Source: Micropterus salmoides
Taxonomy: Eukaryota; Chordata; Actinopteri; Centrarchiformes; Centrarchidae
Assembly (NCBI RefSeq): GCF_014851395.1
Contig: NW_024040707.1
Location: forward strand, 8,840,187-8,904,186
Direction: 5' to 3'
DNA: 64,000 nt
The translations under genes and the position numbers were made by a program. This document shows positions 1 to 11,709 of the stretch, piece by piece (position 1 is the first letter of the stretch; each line of letters opens with the position of its first letter). The notes under the pieces were generated by a model. The model was not told the DNA's origin and made no database searches. It was given only the letters and a program-made list of their open reading frames with translations.

Positions 1-35
1 ATCACACATTCATGTCATCTGTCGTGGGAGCTTAC

Positions 36-225
36 CTGTGCGCAGCGGAGACGTGACACAAACCTCACTAGCTGTGCAAGCCGACTTTCCCCAAAGCTAA
101 CAACTAAGGTGGAGGAAACGAAAGCACACAGCGAACTTAAAGTTTGAAATTCAAGCTGTGTGCGAGGCGTCTGAAACTGCGTCTGTGAAATACAGTAAGT
201 CGCTATACTTCTTCTCCCAGCCCTT
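36..225 (-). other. Possible non-coding first exon of a gene beyond the left edge
   Basis: On the minus strand a good donor (CACAG followed by GTAAGC) lies at 35-36. The upstream 190 bases are relatively CpG-rich for this window and contain no minus-strand ATG, as expected of a 5' UTR exon of a leftward gene. The evidence is ambiguous: the same stretch also has a plus-strand donor-like site (ACAGTAAGT near 193) and an acceptor-like CGCAG near 44. No protein can be named. Confidence 0.25.
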
Positions 226-1740
226 GTGAGTCATGCAGCTGAGCACACGCTCTCGATTTCCGCCCCTCCCTTTCCTCCCCTTCCTCCCCCCTCTCGCCAT
301 GTCAAAGATCGTCTATTAGCAAGATGTATCACTCCTGATTTCAAAAATATGGAACTCCACTGTTGGTATGAAGTCTTTTTTTATAAGTTTTTTTTGGGGG
401 CATTTGATCATTTTGATTGTCCATTCTACAGAAAGGATACAAATGATTTTCATTGTTAATTAATTTCCCATCATCATTTTCTCAATTGATCTTTTGGTCT
501 TTCAAACGTGAGAAAATATAGCCTAAATAAAAAGAAAGAAAGCCCAAATTGCTTGTTTTATTCGACCAACAGTCCAAACCCCTAAATATTTTTTGTTAAT
601 ATCATAGAAGACTGAGAAACCCAGCAAACATTCACATTTGAGAAGCTAAAACCAGTGACATATTTGACTAATTTAACTGATGCTTTTATCCAAAGCAACT
701 TACAATTGCTATATCAGAGGTCACACACCTCTGGAGCAAGATAAGATAAGATCAGTCTTTGTTTGTCAACCTATATCTCCCATAAGAAGATGTGTCTTAA
801 CCACTGTTCCATCACCAACCCGGTAATAATGACTTAAAACAGTTAAGTAATTATCAAAATAGTTGCCTAAATTGACTGATCATTCTGGTTGAAGTAAATA
901 TCTTGATTAGTATATTTTCTTTTAAAATTGATCAGGTTGTATTCAAATGAATTAAACTGAATGTTAAAGGTTACCTGTACTTCAGCAATTTAGTGTTCCA
1001 CTTACATAAAGTTGAAGGACTTGAGAGTGACAGATTTAAAACAGAATCTGTGCAGCAGAGGCAGAGATATACTGACTTTTAGTTCGTATGGGTTAAGCAG
1101 TTTCCATAAGACAACTTTCATTTGATGTACCCCATTTGGCTGTGCCAGCATGCCTCAGATATGATGTTGAATCTCTGTTAGCTGATAATCGAACTACAAC
1201 TAGTACAGGAGATCTTATAAAGTAAAGTAAAAACGTATAAAAGTATAAGAAAAAACTCTGATTTCAGTTTTTTAATTATCAGAGACAGTGCACTTCATTT
1301 TCTATTTGGAATCAGCCACAACAAGCCAATACTTCCATTAGTCTGCAGAAGTCTTGCTGGTAATTCACTTATTCACAGCTATCCCATTAGGATGACGCAT
1401 GGATATATATTGATATTGCCCAGTCATAATACAAAGCTTTCCTTCCTTTCCTCCTTCCTAATAATCCAAATGATTTTGCAGAAAAGTGTTTTTGAAGTGT
1501 TGTTTTTAAAATTCAGTTATTCACAATATTTTAGCTCTGAAATACAACTAAGTTTTTGGGTGGGGTCGGGGGGAATTTTCACTTTTAAATGTAGTAAACT
1601 AGAAAGTCAAATCTCTTATCATTATAAGTTATGTTTGGTTCACTATAAAGTTAGCTGAGAAATCTGGGCTGAGTAAGAGGTCGTTGTTTTTTGTCCCTAT
1701 GCCATTGGCAGAGAAGCAAACAGCAGCTATTGACACAAGA
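226..1740. other. Intergenic sequence without a recognisable gene
   Basis: AT-rich sequence between the possible left-edge exon and the 3' end of bin2. Apart from a degraded SINE at 668-825 I see no exon, RNA gene or conserved motif. Confidence 0.5.
668..825 (-). repeat. Degraded tRNA-derived SINE (family 1)
   Basis: The stretch contains the reverse complement of the tail (CTTTTATCCAAAGCAACTTA), then the inner segment with AGAGGTCACACACCTCTGGAGCAA, then a remnant of the tRNA-like head (TCCATCACCAACCC). Better copies lie at 35641-35834 and 49072-49260. The middle of this copy is rearranged and includes a short GATAA-rich insertion. Confidence 0.6.
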
Positions 1741-1745
1741 AAATT

Positions 1746-1755
1746 TTTATTTATT
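1746..1755 (-). terminator. bin2: bin2 polyadenylation signal
   Basis: Overlapping minus-strand AATAAA hexamers (forward TTTATTTATT) lie about 680 bases beyond the proposed bin2 stop. They are the best candidate for the mRNA 3' end, which would make 1740-2432 the 3' UTR. Confidence 0.45.
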
Positions 1756-2432
1756 TATCTTAATGTAAATGTGATACAAAAAAAGATCACTGTTCATAGT
1801 TAAGCAATGATTGATCTTCACAGTGCATACCGAATTAACAGATTGCAGTTTTGTGACTTTAATTCAAACTAAAATGAAAAATGAAATTAAAAAAATGAAT
1901 CGCAGCTGATTCCCTGCCAACAAAACTGATTAAAAAGTGAATAAAAAGAAAAGAAATTACTTAAAAATTCATTTCCAAGTATTTTAGACAGTGGAGAGTG
2001 GAGTTTAGCTCAGGTCCTTTTAAAATCACAGTGCAGTACATCTGCAAACAGCAGTGACCATACATAGTAAGAACGTTTTCTAACAATGTAAACCTATTAC
2101 TGCATTATGTTTGGGCACCTAAAACAACAACTCGTATTTGAAACTGTAACTGTTTGGTGCAGAATACAATGGCATCTGTGAGATAAAATCCAGTTCAAAA
2201 TAGAAAAAAATCATCCTGCAGTAATGTATCTCTTTTGAATGGATAATTAAGCTTTTACAAAAATATAACAGATGAAGCTTTACCCCGGCTGTGACCTGTA
2301 TGTACAGTGGATTTCAATAACAGATAAATAAGAAAACTAACACCAACAAGTCATATACATCATTCATGACAGCACAGTTGGACACTTCAGTGCAGCTGTC
2401 TCCACATTTTTTCTCTTGTGCAGCTGTTGACT

Positions 2433-4456
2433 TCAATCCCTTCTGTTCTCTGTCTAAATCAACACAAGGCAGACGGGGATTTATGAAAAGCTGAGTCAAA
2501 TACAGAAACAAGATAGAAGGGAATAAGGAGGTTGATAATATGTGACTGAATATGTGGATTGTGTGCATTAAAAACATACAAACCTCACATTAAAGTATGA
2601 ATACTTTAAACCACTGTACTTTTTGAGTCCACTGATGCCTGTTTTTCTGCCAAAACTACATCCTAGATGAGACACAAAGAAAAGAGGGAAGTAATGATAA
2701 AATAGGTGAAAAAAACAGTAAATACATAGAGGAGGTCTGCATCATCAGTCCTCAACTGCGTACTAATCAAATGACAAACCTTGTAATGAATGCTCAGGTC
2801 CTTAGTGTCAGAGTTAAACCCAGACATCTCACTTTTCTCCAGTCCATTTGGTTTAGAAGTGTCAAGGTGTACCGGGCTGCCTTCTCTTTCTTCAATGTGC
2901 AGCGGGCTGTCGCCTGCTGCAGACAGCTGGAGCTCCAAGCTTTCTGAATCACAGGAGTTGTTCAGTTCAGAGCTGCTCTCACTTGGTGGAGCCTTTTTAC
3001 CGTCTCCCTTATTATCAGACTCTGCAGGAGGCTTAGGCTCAGACTCCTCTTCCTCCATGGCCTTTTCCGCCTCCACCTGATTGCTGTCTTCGCCCGACTT
3101 CAGCTCGTTTACAGACGCCCCCGCTGCAGCGTCTTCTTTCTCAGGAGAACTGTGGATTTCACTGTGGCTCGATCCTGCATCCAGGTCCCTGGCCTCTGCG
3201 GAGGGGCTCTCCAGAATAGGTGATTTTGGGGAGACTGCAAGGGTGCTGCTCTCTCTAGACAGACTGCTGTGGCGAGGTTTGTCTGGGGACCTGAAACTGA
3301 ATCTCTGGCTAGGATTAGGATTATAGCTCTTGTGAAACTCAGAGAAGCTGGCTTTCCAGGCCTTAGGGGACATCAGAGTTCTTCTCTTCAGGGAGCCATA
3401 CCTGAAATATTTTGCAATCAGATATCAGACTAACAACAAGTTTGAATATTTTTCTCCTATCCCCAATTACAGACATAAACTTATTAAATGTATTCATCTC
3501 AAAAGAGTTAATTGGAAATACTGTGGGATGGACAGCAACCAATACTGTCAGAAAATATAACAAATATAGTCAATATTGTAGCTTTGGACATACAGCTTGA
3601 ACACAAAACATGTGGAATAATAGCGTAAAAATTCTTATAATTAGTTTTGTGATCTGACAAGTTTAGTAGAGCTTCAACTATCTTGAGCAGATTGTTTAAT
3701 TTTGTGAACTAATCCAGTACTGAACTGCCAACCATTAAAACAAAATGTCTTCAAAATTCAAAGCTAAAAAGAACTTACCGCTGCATTCCCTTCACAGCAA
3801 ACACTTTGTCCGGGTGCTGAGCCTGCAGCTCCTTTATCACACTGTATAGATCAAGGTTGAGCTAAAACAGAAGAGGACTGGTAAAAAACACACAAATATT
3901 TATTGACAATTACTATTGTGTGCCGACTGACTTTAGATGCCCAGACAACACAGAGCAAAACATACCGTGCTCAATTCCTTATAGAAGATTTCTCGTAAAT
4001 TTGATACAGCAGAGAAGACTGAAATGTAGCATCCAATACGGCTAAAAAGGAAAGATATCAAAAACATAATGTAAAAAATGTGTATACCCTCACATTTTAT
4101 ATATTAGAAAATAATCTATCAGACCTTTCATAGAGCACAGGCAGCTCTTCTTTTAACTCATTGTTGATGCTTTCATAGACACGTTTGGCAGCGTTCATCT
4201 CTTCTTCTGCCTGCAGAGTGAAACATTTTATGGATGTAAAGTGCATTTTTAAACAAATGAAAGTAGACATACACAGTAAACACTGAAAAATATATGTCAT
4301 TATTGATCACCTTGGTTATCTTGACATCATCCCTCTTCTTAGCAGTCTGCAGTGCCTCCAGGTGGTGGAGGGAAGAGTCGTAGTCGACCAGTTTTCTTCC
4401 CCTCTTTGCTATTTTCTCCTACAGATTGAAAAAGACAAAATATCCAGATGTGTGCG

Positions 4457-4518
<62 letters not shown>

Positions 4519-5641
4519 TGAGGGAACTATTTGTGTCTTTGTTGGTTTTTGTGTTTGCTTTGAGGCCTTTTGTCTGTCTTCTGTTTGCTTGCATACTTGC
4601 TTCGTATTGTCTTACCCTCACATCTGGGAATTGGCTCACATAGGACTCCATGGTGCGTATGGCCTGGTCTAATAGCTTCACCTCATAGTCATTCCACAGG
4701 AGGTCCTCCCCCTTATTAAAAGGCGCAGCACAAACATTGCATTAAATATGTATAAAGAGAGGGAAAAAGAACAGGTTTTGGTCTCCTGACAATGTGTGAA
4801 TCTTGTTGCTCTTGTAAAACAAAAATGTGCCATGGTAGAGCTATAGCTGCTCTGGGTATTACACTATAACTGAAGACCATACTGACCTCTACAATGCCTC
4901 CTAAATCTTCCTCTCCAGCCCAGTCTGTTTCATAGGCATCAAACAGAGACTGGGAAAGGCGTCTTGAAGCTTCACGCATGTCTGTAAAAAGCAGAATCGT
5001 CTATATGAGACCTGCAGAGGACACAAATCTACAGTTCTTCAGCATCTGCAAGCAAAAAAGCATTTTCACCTCTAACTGCATTAATGTATATCCTCAGGTC
5101 CTTGTGCATTCGGTTCCCATCACTCTGCAAATAGACAAGAGGTTTGCATTTTGTCAGTCTTTAGATTTACTTTACTTTTATGCTGGTTGATTCACTGAGA
5201 ATAGCCAATAAATCATCCTAGTGTTTCCATATTCCGTAAAAAACATGGTGATACAGCAGTGGGAATTTATTTGTTTTGAACTGAAAGTCATTTTTTCATC
5301 AGTTTAAACATTAAAGTCTATTTTACTGTCCAGAATAAACACACACAAAAATAATCCATACTTCTTAGTTTCTCTTTAAGCAGGGGTATGATTACCTGCT
5401 GGTCATTAAATTGTTGGAGACAGTGTTCAAATTGGTCATCTCTGCTCTCCACTGTCTTCCCCAGCTTTTGCAGTACCTGCAGAAAAAGCACAAATCTCAA
5501 AGCAACAGCAACTAAATGGTAATAAGTTATTTCAAACAAACATTTGCATATCGTTACCTTTTCTTTGCTTCTGCTCAGCTGTCTTTGGACTTTTTTAGCA
5601 AAGTCACCAGAGCTGCCTTTTGGACTGTTACCCTCGGCCAT
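2433..5641 (-). CDS. bin2: Bridging integrator 2 (BAR-domain protein)
   Basis: Exons, complement of join(2433..2453, 2780..3401, 3779..3861, 3966..4041, 4125..4210, 4311..4418, 4616..4711, 4887..4981, 5070..5124, 5396..5476, 5558..5641), give about 468 aa with all phases matching. The N-terminus starts MAEG and continues with FAKKVQRQLSRSKEKVLQKL, the N-terminal amphipathic helix and first BAR helix of the amphiphysin/BIN family. The coiled BAR module covers roughly residues 12-240. After it comes a long Ser/Glu-rich acidic tail, encoded mainly by the 622-base exon, with no SH3 domain; lack of SH3 and the MAEG start separate BIN2 from BIN1 and amphiphysin. Family role: binding and curving membranes, in mammals mainly in blood cells and phagocytes. 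The last exon is the weak point: from acceptor 2454 the frame reads only six codons before TGA, so the C-terminus may differ. Human BIN2 is about 565 aa, the extra length lying in its tail. Confidence 0.88.
4450..4519. repeat. (TG)n microsatellite
   Basis: About 70 bases of nearly pure TG/GT dinucleotide in a bin2 intron. It creates long artificial open frames on both strands, which are not genes. Confidence 0.95.
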
Positions 5642-5665
5642 ATTTTGTCTTGATTGTGTTTATTC
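5642..5665 (-). other. bin2: bin2 5' UTR piece with upstream splice acceptor
   Basis: Upstream of the bin2 ATG the minus strand reads CATTAG then GAATAAAC, an acceptor-like site at 5666-5667. Coding exon 1 may therefore carry 24 bases of 5' UTR preceded by an intron. The promoter and any earlier exon are not identified. Confidence 0.35.
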
Positions 5666-5928
5666 CTAATGTTGACAGGAAACACAGAAGTAATTTCTTG
5701 GAAGTAATTTCAATATTTGGATTATATTTATTTATCTTAACAAAGTTAAGACAACCCCCAGAGCTCTCAATAGTGACTTCTGGATATGGATAACAATATC
5801 TTTAGACCATTATTTGGCTTTAATGTTGCACATTGAAACAAGCAACACACCTGCACCTTGTCCTAGGTTACATATCAATTATTATTAGTATTACCATGAT
5901 TATTCTATAATAGTACACGTAGTAGTAC

Positions 5929-5953
5929 ATATATATATATATATATATATATA
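5929..5953. repeat. (AT)n microsatellite
   Basis: About 25 bases of alternating AT between bin2 and the DUF1295 gene. Confidence 0.9.
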
Positions 5954-6029
5954 ATCTTCTGTTATTTTATATTATCTTGTATTAAAGCTTGAATGAGTGT
6001 GTTTTTGTTGTTTTCTACCTTTTAGTGTG

Positions 6030-6556
6030 TGAGAGGTGTGCTTGGTGGGTTTTGGTTTTGTCTGTCTGTCTGCTTTTTCCCTTCCCCCCTTTCTCTTTTG
6101 GTCTCACTGCACACCTGCCCATCATCTTCAATCAAGCATACCATCTGTTATCAAGTCCTCACTTCACCCCTATAAGAGCCCTGTGTTGACATCCGGTCCC
6201 TGCCGGATCATTGTCTATGTTACAGTATGTTTATGTGCCTCAGTTCAGTGAACAGTCTAGTTAGCCAGTTTATACTGGCTCGTTTGTTTGCTTGCCTGTC
6301 AATCTGCCAGAGTTACTTACACCTCCCTCTGTCTCCAGGATCACCTGTCTTCCAGATCTCCACACCAGTTTTTCTAAGCCAGCTGCCAGCTCTCATTCCC
6401 AGGATCTTGCTTTTCTGCAAACCTTCCCTCGCCCTAACCCAAACTTCAGCCAGCCACCAGTTCCCCTTTCTTTTGGTCTTCTAAATTAAAAACTTATTTT
6501 CCACCCACCTGCCTATCTAGAGTCTGCTTTTTGGTTCTACCTTAGATCCATGACAA
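6030..6556 (+). repeat. Dispersed repeat, pyrimidine-rich, probable non-autonomous retroelement end
   Basis: A pyrimidine-rich stretch with phrases such as TATAAGAGCCCTGTGTTGAC, TGCCGGATCATTG and, at the end, GAGTCTGC followed by TTGGTTC and a terminal ATGACA. This resembles the ends of repeats that are very common in teleost genomes. The class (LTR-derived or other) cannot be decided from one copy. Open frames inside it have no protein-like features. Confidence 0.4.
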
Positions 6557-6736
6557 ATGATTCTAATCTGTTTTATTACTTCTTAGCCTATATATGTATA
6601 TAAGAGTATTTAAATGTATTAGATGAGGCAGAAAAAATGGGGAAAGTGAAGCATGTTCGAACAACCTCTCTATTCACCTCAGTAAGCAGAGCAGCGAGAG
6701 AAGTCTTTATTTTGCTGTGCCCTCTGAATCTTCTTA

Positions 6737-7445
6737 GCAGTAACGGGGGAAAAGTATTTAGATACTTTACTCAAGTAATACCACAATATAAAAATACTCC
6801 ATTACTCATAAAAGTTCTGCATTCAAAGTTTTTCCCAAGTAAAAGTTGACAATATAATCAGAAAAGTGTATGTAATGTGTTAAATATAAGTACTCATTAT
6901 GCAGCGGAATAGCCCTATGACTAACCACCATACTGTTGAATAGAGTACTGTATACTTGAATACAAATTTAAGTATACTTGTACTTAACTTCCAGTATTCC
7001 AGTATTTCCACATTTCATGCAACTTTATACTCCACTAGATTTAGAGGAAGATATGGTACTTTTACCACCACTACATTTATTTGACTTTAGTTATTGTTAT
7101 TTTTCAGATTAAGATTTTATACGCATAACACATTATAATCTCATAAATGACAGTACATTCTTTAAGAGATTAAATAACCTGATAATAGTATATAAAACTT
7201 TAAAATGAGCACCTCAACCAACTACAACAATGAAATGCAATTTACACTTATTCAATCCAATATTTTATTTAACACCATAACACTCACAGGGGCTGTTTTT
7301 TTTTTCTTTGTAGTTTTACTTGAGTATATTTTTCCAATAATAATACTTACATACTTTTACTTAAGTAACATTTGTAAAGTATGAGTTTTATTTAGTATTT
7401 TCAGTGTAGTATTTTTACTTCCTCCAGAAGTAAAGTAGAAATGTG
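6737..7445. mobile_element. Probable non-autonomous DNA transposon relic
   Basis: The edges are imperfect inverted images: the left reads GGGGGAAAAGTATTTAGATAC, and the right, reverse-complemented, reads GGAGGAAGTAAAAATACTAC. Inside are phrases typical of a widespread fish repeat: TTTACTCAAGTAATACC, TACTCCACTAGATTTAGAGG, CCACTACATTTATTTGAC, CAGATTAAGATTTT and TACTTTTACTTAAGTAA. There is no transposase ORF, so this is a MITE-like copy. The superfamily (hAT-like is my guess) is not settled. Confidence 0.5.
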
Positions 7446-7809
7446 ATATAACATTTAAAACATAATATTCATTATATTTTATCATATATGATACTATATT
7501 TATTATAAATTATATTATATTTTATATTCTATGCTATAATGCCGTACTATATTACTACATTTCAAATTACATCGTATTTTATATGCCATAGCCTACTATT
7601 AACATGTTATACTGACTTATTACATAATGTACTACATCATATTTCTATATTAATAACGTTTTTATACATTATGATTAATACAGAAAACACTAGGTAAAAA
7701 TACTTAATTAACCTATATATTAACGTACGTACTTCTAATTCTTTCTTTCTTTTTTCTCTCTATTTCTCTGCACTCATGTTATGTCCTTAAACTGGTCTGT
7801 TCGTCAGAT

Positions 7810-7836
7810 AACTACAATACCCAGAGTTCCCTGCGG
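7810..7836 (+). promoter_or_regulatory. ZNF143/THAP11-type (SBS) promoter element
   Basis: ACTACAATACCCAGAGTTCC followed by CTGCGG matches the vertebrate SBS/ZNF143 motif (ACTACAAYTCCCAGMATGCC) at nearly all core positions. It lies about 125-150 bases before the DUF1295-gene ATG, as expected for a core-promoter element of a housekeeping gene. Confidence 0.7.
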
Positions 7837-7858
7837 CCATGCCACTCCCATTAGTAGT

Positions 7859-7957
7859 ATGGCAGCGGTGAACTTTAACCTGAGAGTTTTCTTCGGTTGT
7901 CTGAGGAATGAGACAAATGATCAGATTCCTTCGCTGCTCGCCGACCCACTGACATAA
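7859..7957 (+). other. Upstream ORF, 32 codons
   Basis: An ATG at 7859 in a strong context (A at -3, G at +4) opens a frame of 32 codons starting MAAVNFNLRVFFGCLRN. It stops with TAA at 7955-7957, two bases before the main ATG at 7960. If transcribed it would affect initiation on the DUF1295 ORF by leaky scanning or re-initiation. The peptide is not recognised. Whether the transcription start lies before 7859 is not known. Confidence 0.45.
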
Positions 7958-7959
7958 TC

Positions 7960-10622
7960 ATGGGGAGCACTCTGGTCAAATGTGCCGCCACCGACCTGGG
8001 CATCCAGTGGGCCGGCTGGGCTCTGGCTGCAGCTTTCAAAACCGAGAAGTTTTACGACTTGGCAGGTAAGTTAATGTGGGGAAATTGCCGAACATCATCA
8101 TTCATGTCCAGAGTGTTAATTTGGAGCTATGTGCTGACTGTTTTGCAGCCTGATTTGTTATTCAGCGCAATTATTGTAAACTCGAATCAACATTTAAGCG
8201 AGAAAAGAGGTTACTTAACATACATGTAAATCAGCTGTGTATGTCTTATTTAATCTCATGTAGTTCTTACCCTGCACTCAGATATTGATAGTCACTATTA
8301 TGAAATCTGTGTTACCTAAAATAGTTTGTTGTGAAACAGCCAGAAAGCTCCTCCTTCCTCTTAAGAAGCGGCACATAGATCCAGTCAGCTTGACTTAATT
8401 GTCATGTGGAGGAAGGAAGAGGAATCTTGGGACTCTCTTTTTAAACCAGAAAGGGGGCTTCTTGTGTGTCCCAATAAAGAATCAACACAGCCCATATCCC
8501 CACTAGTGATTGCTGCTACCTGGACTCACTTTTGCAATAATTTTACCTCCAGTTCAAACTACCTGAACAACCTTTAAAACAGCAATAGAAAGTTAATTAT
8601 GTCATTTCAATAATAATAATATAATAATAATCTTTATTTGTAGAGCACTTTTCAATAACATTAATCAGATAAGAATTACCTTATGTTTGGATTAAATTCT
8701 TAATTTACTTGTGCCCTTTAGAGCTGAAACAATTAGACTATTAAATAATTAGCTGGTTGATAATTGTGTATCATGCCTAAAATTCCAGTTTCAGCTTCTC
8801 AATTGTGAGGATATTCTGCTTTTTTGTCTAATGATAGTAAACTGAATGTCAAGACGAGCAACAGGGAGGTGTCGCCTTCGACTTAGGAAAGTGACATCAA
8901 CATTTTTCACCATTCAATAGGCAATTTTGCAAAAATAACCGATAATGAGTTAATCCCTGTATCTTCATTTTTTACCCTAATTAGACTGTGAGTTTTAATA
9001 AGGGGATTGACATTACTGACAAGTTCTGAGCATAAAAAGTTAAGTATCCGACCAATGACGAAGTTAGAGAATTAATTCAGTCTGTCAGGTGCCTGGAGGC
9101 TTAAATGTGGACAGTTATCAAATCATTTGTTACATGTATAACAGTGTAGCTTACCTGTCAACACCAACGATTTCTTTATAATTTCACAAATGATTCACCT
9201 TGACACTTCTCCTTCTACTCGTCCTCTTCTGGTTCTCCCCTTCGCGCTGTGCTCCTAGATATCTTACCCTTGAACTTTGGAACCAATTGTCTGCAGTATC
9301 CTGGGTAAAAGATTTATTGGACACGCCTTACTCTGCAACAAGTAGAGCAATTCGCCATACCCACATCCCAGCCGCCCTGAGTCTGTAGCTTGTCTCACTC
9401 TGCTGTCTTTTTTTCCAGGATCTGGCACTTTTATACTACTTGCTCACCTGAGTCGTATCTGGGGAGGAGCCAGTCACGTCCGTCAGAAGGTACAGACCGG
9501 GTTGGTGACAGCATGGGGACTCAGGTAAGTGATGCAGCAGTAACCCCCATTGATATACACCCAGTGATACCCCTGCACAGTTGAATAAAACTCCCACAGA
9601 TGAAATCCTCTTGCATTAAAGCCTGCAGAGTTTTGTGTAAGTGAACTTATGGACAGTCCTTGGAACTAATAAATGTGCAACCTCAGGTTAATGAATACTG
9701 CCTTGGTTAATGTGAACGGACGTTAACCGTGTTCTTTCTGCAGGCTGGGGACATTCCTCTTCATGCGGATTTTGAAGGACGGTCATGATCGCAGGTTCAA
9801 CAATGTCAGAGATAGCCCTGGGACTTTCTTTGTATATTGGACTATTCAAGGTACTTGGAAGTGATGTAAATGCCTTCCTCTTCTTGCCATAATCCTTGAC
9901 CAACTCAACACGCAACTGAAGGGAGGGTCGCCTTGTATAAATCACTGTCTAGTTGAATGTTTCTAGCTCTTTATATATGCAGTTATTGTAGGTGGGATCT
10001 GTTGGCTACAGCAAGTTATATGCATTTTTTTCATCAATGTATTAAGGTTGGTTGAAGATGATTAATTTCTTCCTATTTCTCTAAGCCTTGTGGATATTTA
10101 TGACCCTCCTGCCAACCCTCATGCTGAACAGTGAGAAGCATGGTGTGCCTCTGGGAGCGAGGGACGGTATTGGCTGGGCTGTATGGGGTCTTGGCTTCGC
10201 TACTGAGGCTATTGCTGACCAGCAGAAATGGCTTTTCAAGAGTGACCCAGATAATGCTGTAAGTTAATGGACGCTGTGTTGTGTAACCCAAAACTGCATT
10301 AATACCTCATTCCCTGATTGTATTTTCAAATTTGTGCCACCAGGGGAAGTTTATCCAGAGTGGACTATGGGCCTACAGCAGACACCCGAACTATTTTGGA
10401 GAGATCCTGCAGTGGTCGGGTCTCTGGCTTTCAGCCTCATCAGTGATGCAGGGACCCCAGTACCTGAGTTTGGTGTCGCCTCTCTTCGTGTGGTTCCTGC
10501 TACGTTACGTCAGCGGCATCCCCATCCTGGAGAAGCAAGCCATGAAGAAGTGGGGATCTGACCCAGCCTTCCAGGAGTACATCAGGAACACTCCTCTTCT
10601 CTGGCCATTGCCAAAATGTTGA
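7960..10622 (+). CDS. DUF1295 / steroid 5-alpha-reductase C-terminal-like membrane protein
   Basis: Exons join(7960..8065, 9419..9524, 9744..9850, 10086..10258, 10344..10622) give 256 aa with consistent phases and canonical splice sites. The protein is mostly hydrophobic with several probable membrane segments (for example around residues 40-50, 107-125, 140-155 and 185-215). Near the C-terminus it has SRHPNYFGE (176-184), the signature shared by DUF1295 proteins, steroid 5-alpha reductases and isoprenylcysteine methyltransferases, where this region binds the cofactor. An ER or other internal-membrane oxidoreductase or transferase is likely, but the substrate is unknown. I know no well-characterised mammalian counterpart. 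An SBS-type element and a uORF precede it. The next gene, racgap1, converges on it tail to tail. Confidence 0.85.
8619..8655 (+). repeat. Short dispersed-repeat fragment
   Basis: ATAATCTTTATTTGTAGAGC and the following ACTTTTCAATA match the start of a repeat seen widely in fish (TTTATTTATAGAGCACTTT type). A longer related copy lies at 15536-15640. Confidence 0.4.
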
Positions 10623-11709
10623 TGTTACATATTTGTTATAATGTTTTAACATTTTCTCAATTGTTAATAACAATCACCTCCACACAAAGAAGGTATACAC
10701 ATTCAAGTCTTTTGAAAATTTTTAAATTAGTGTGCAGTTGTAATTTAAATCTTGTTATTTTGTGAAATTAATTAGTTAATCATACCTAACCTTTACATAA
10801 TAGCCTTCTCTGTAAGATCTTTGTGGCATGTCATAATTGAGAGCTAATAGGGGCATTCTAGTCAAGGCCATCTGTGTCAAACTTAAACAACCGAGGAGAC
10901 ACCGCTAAAGCTGCCGGTTTCCTTCATTAAAACCTGTGTCTGACAATTGTTGTGATTTACATCTACTTCACTCGGGGAATTGGCGAGCTTTGTTGAGTTG
11001 TTAAAGAAGTTAGGCTTTGAACTTCTCTCTCAATGTCTTCGTTCATTTTGCTACACAATTATTTCTGTCACTTTGTGTGTACAACCATTTACAGCAGTAT
11101 GAATGCTTTCCTGGAGAGACTGTGTGTGCTGTTATTCCCAAATTTAAACAGTATCCTTTCTCCTCCCTCTCAGTCAGCTTTTTACCCCTCATTTAAGTGT
11201 GTACTGTTCAGAACAGTGATTAACACTTTACTTTTGCTTTCCAGTGTACGTGGTCAACACAACACACAAGCATTTTTTTCTAGCATAACCCAACATTTAA
11301 AAAGTTATTAACAACCTTTGCCAAGACCCATTCACAACTCGACTTGACAAATCAGCCACCTCAGAGCTCATAGTACCCTATTACCCCACTAAAACACTGT
11401 GCTCCCAGAATTGAAGGTTACTTGTGGTTCCTAGAGTCAAAAATAGAATATCTTATACATTTAGTTACCACCTGTGGAACCTCCTGGATCTCCACATTTA
11501 AGAGTGAGCCTGCCATCCCTTTGTTATGCTGCTCTAGACCCAAGACTACCGGGAGGCTTCCCATGATGCTCTGAGCTCCTCCACTCTAAATACATTCTCA
11601 TCCCATGAATGCATGTTACTTACCCAACATCTTTACTCTCCCAGTGTTGTCCTTTCTTGTCTCCTGTCACTTTCTGCAGGTTTGGAGCCATGTTCTGGCT
11701 CAACACCCG
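10623..11709. other. DUF1295-gene 3' UTR and intergenic sequence
   Basis: An ATTAAA at 10926-10931 could end the DUF1295 mRNA. Beyond it I see only AT-rich unique sequence with no convincing ORF up to the SINE at 11720. Confidence 0.4.

Noticed and set aside
2790..3326. Plus-strand frames opposite the large bin2 exon
   Set aside because: Shadow frames of a Ser/Glu-rich coding exon on the minus strand.
4362..4681. Open frames on both strands around 4400-4680
   Set aside because: Produced by the TG/CA microsatellite; only 4616-4711 on the minus strand is a real bin2 exon.
11540..11575. Possible second ZNF143-like site (TTCCCATGATGC)
   Set aside because: Lacks the ACTACAA half and lies between convergent gene ends, not at a promoter.
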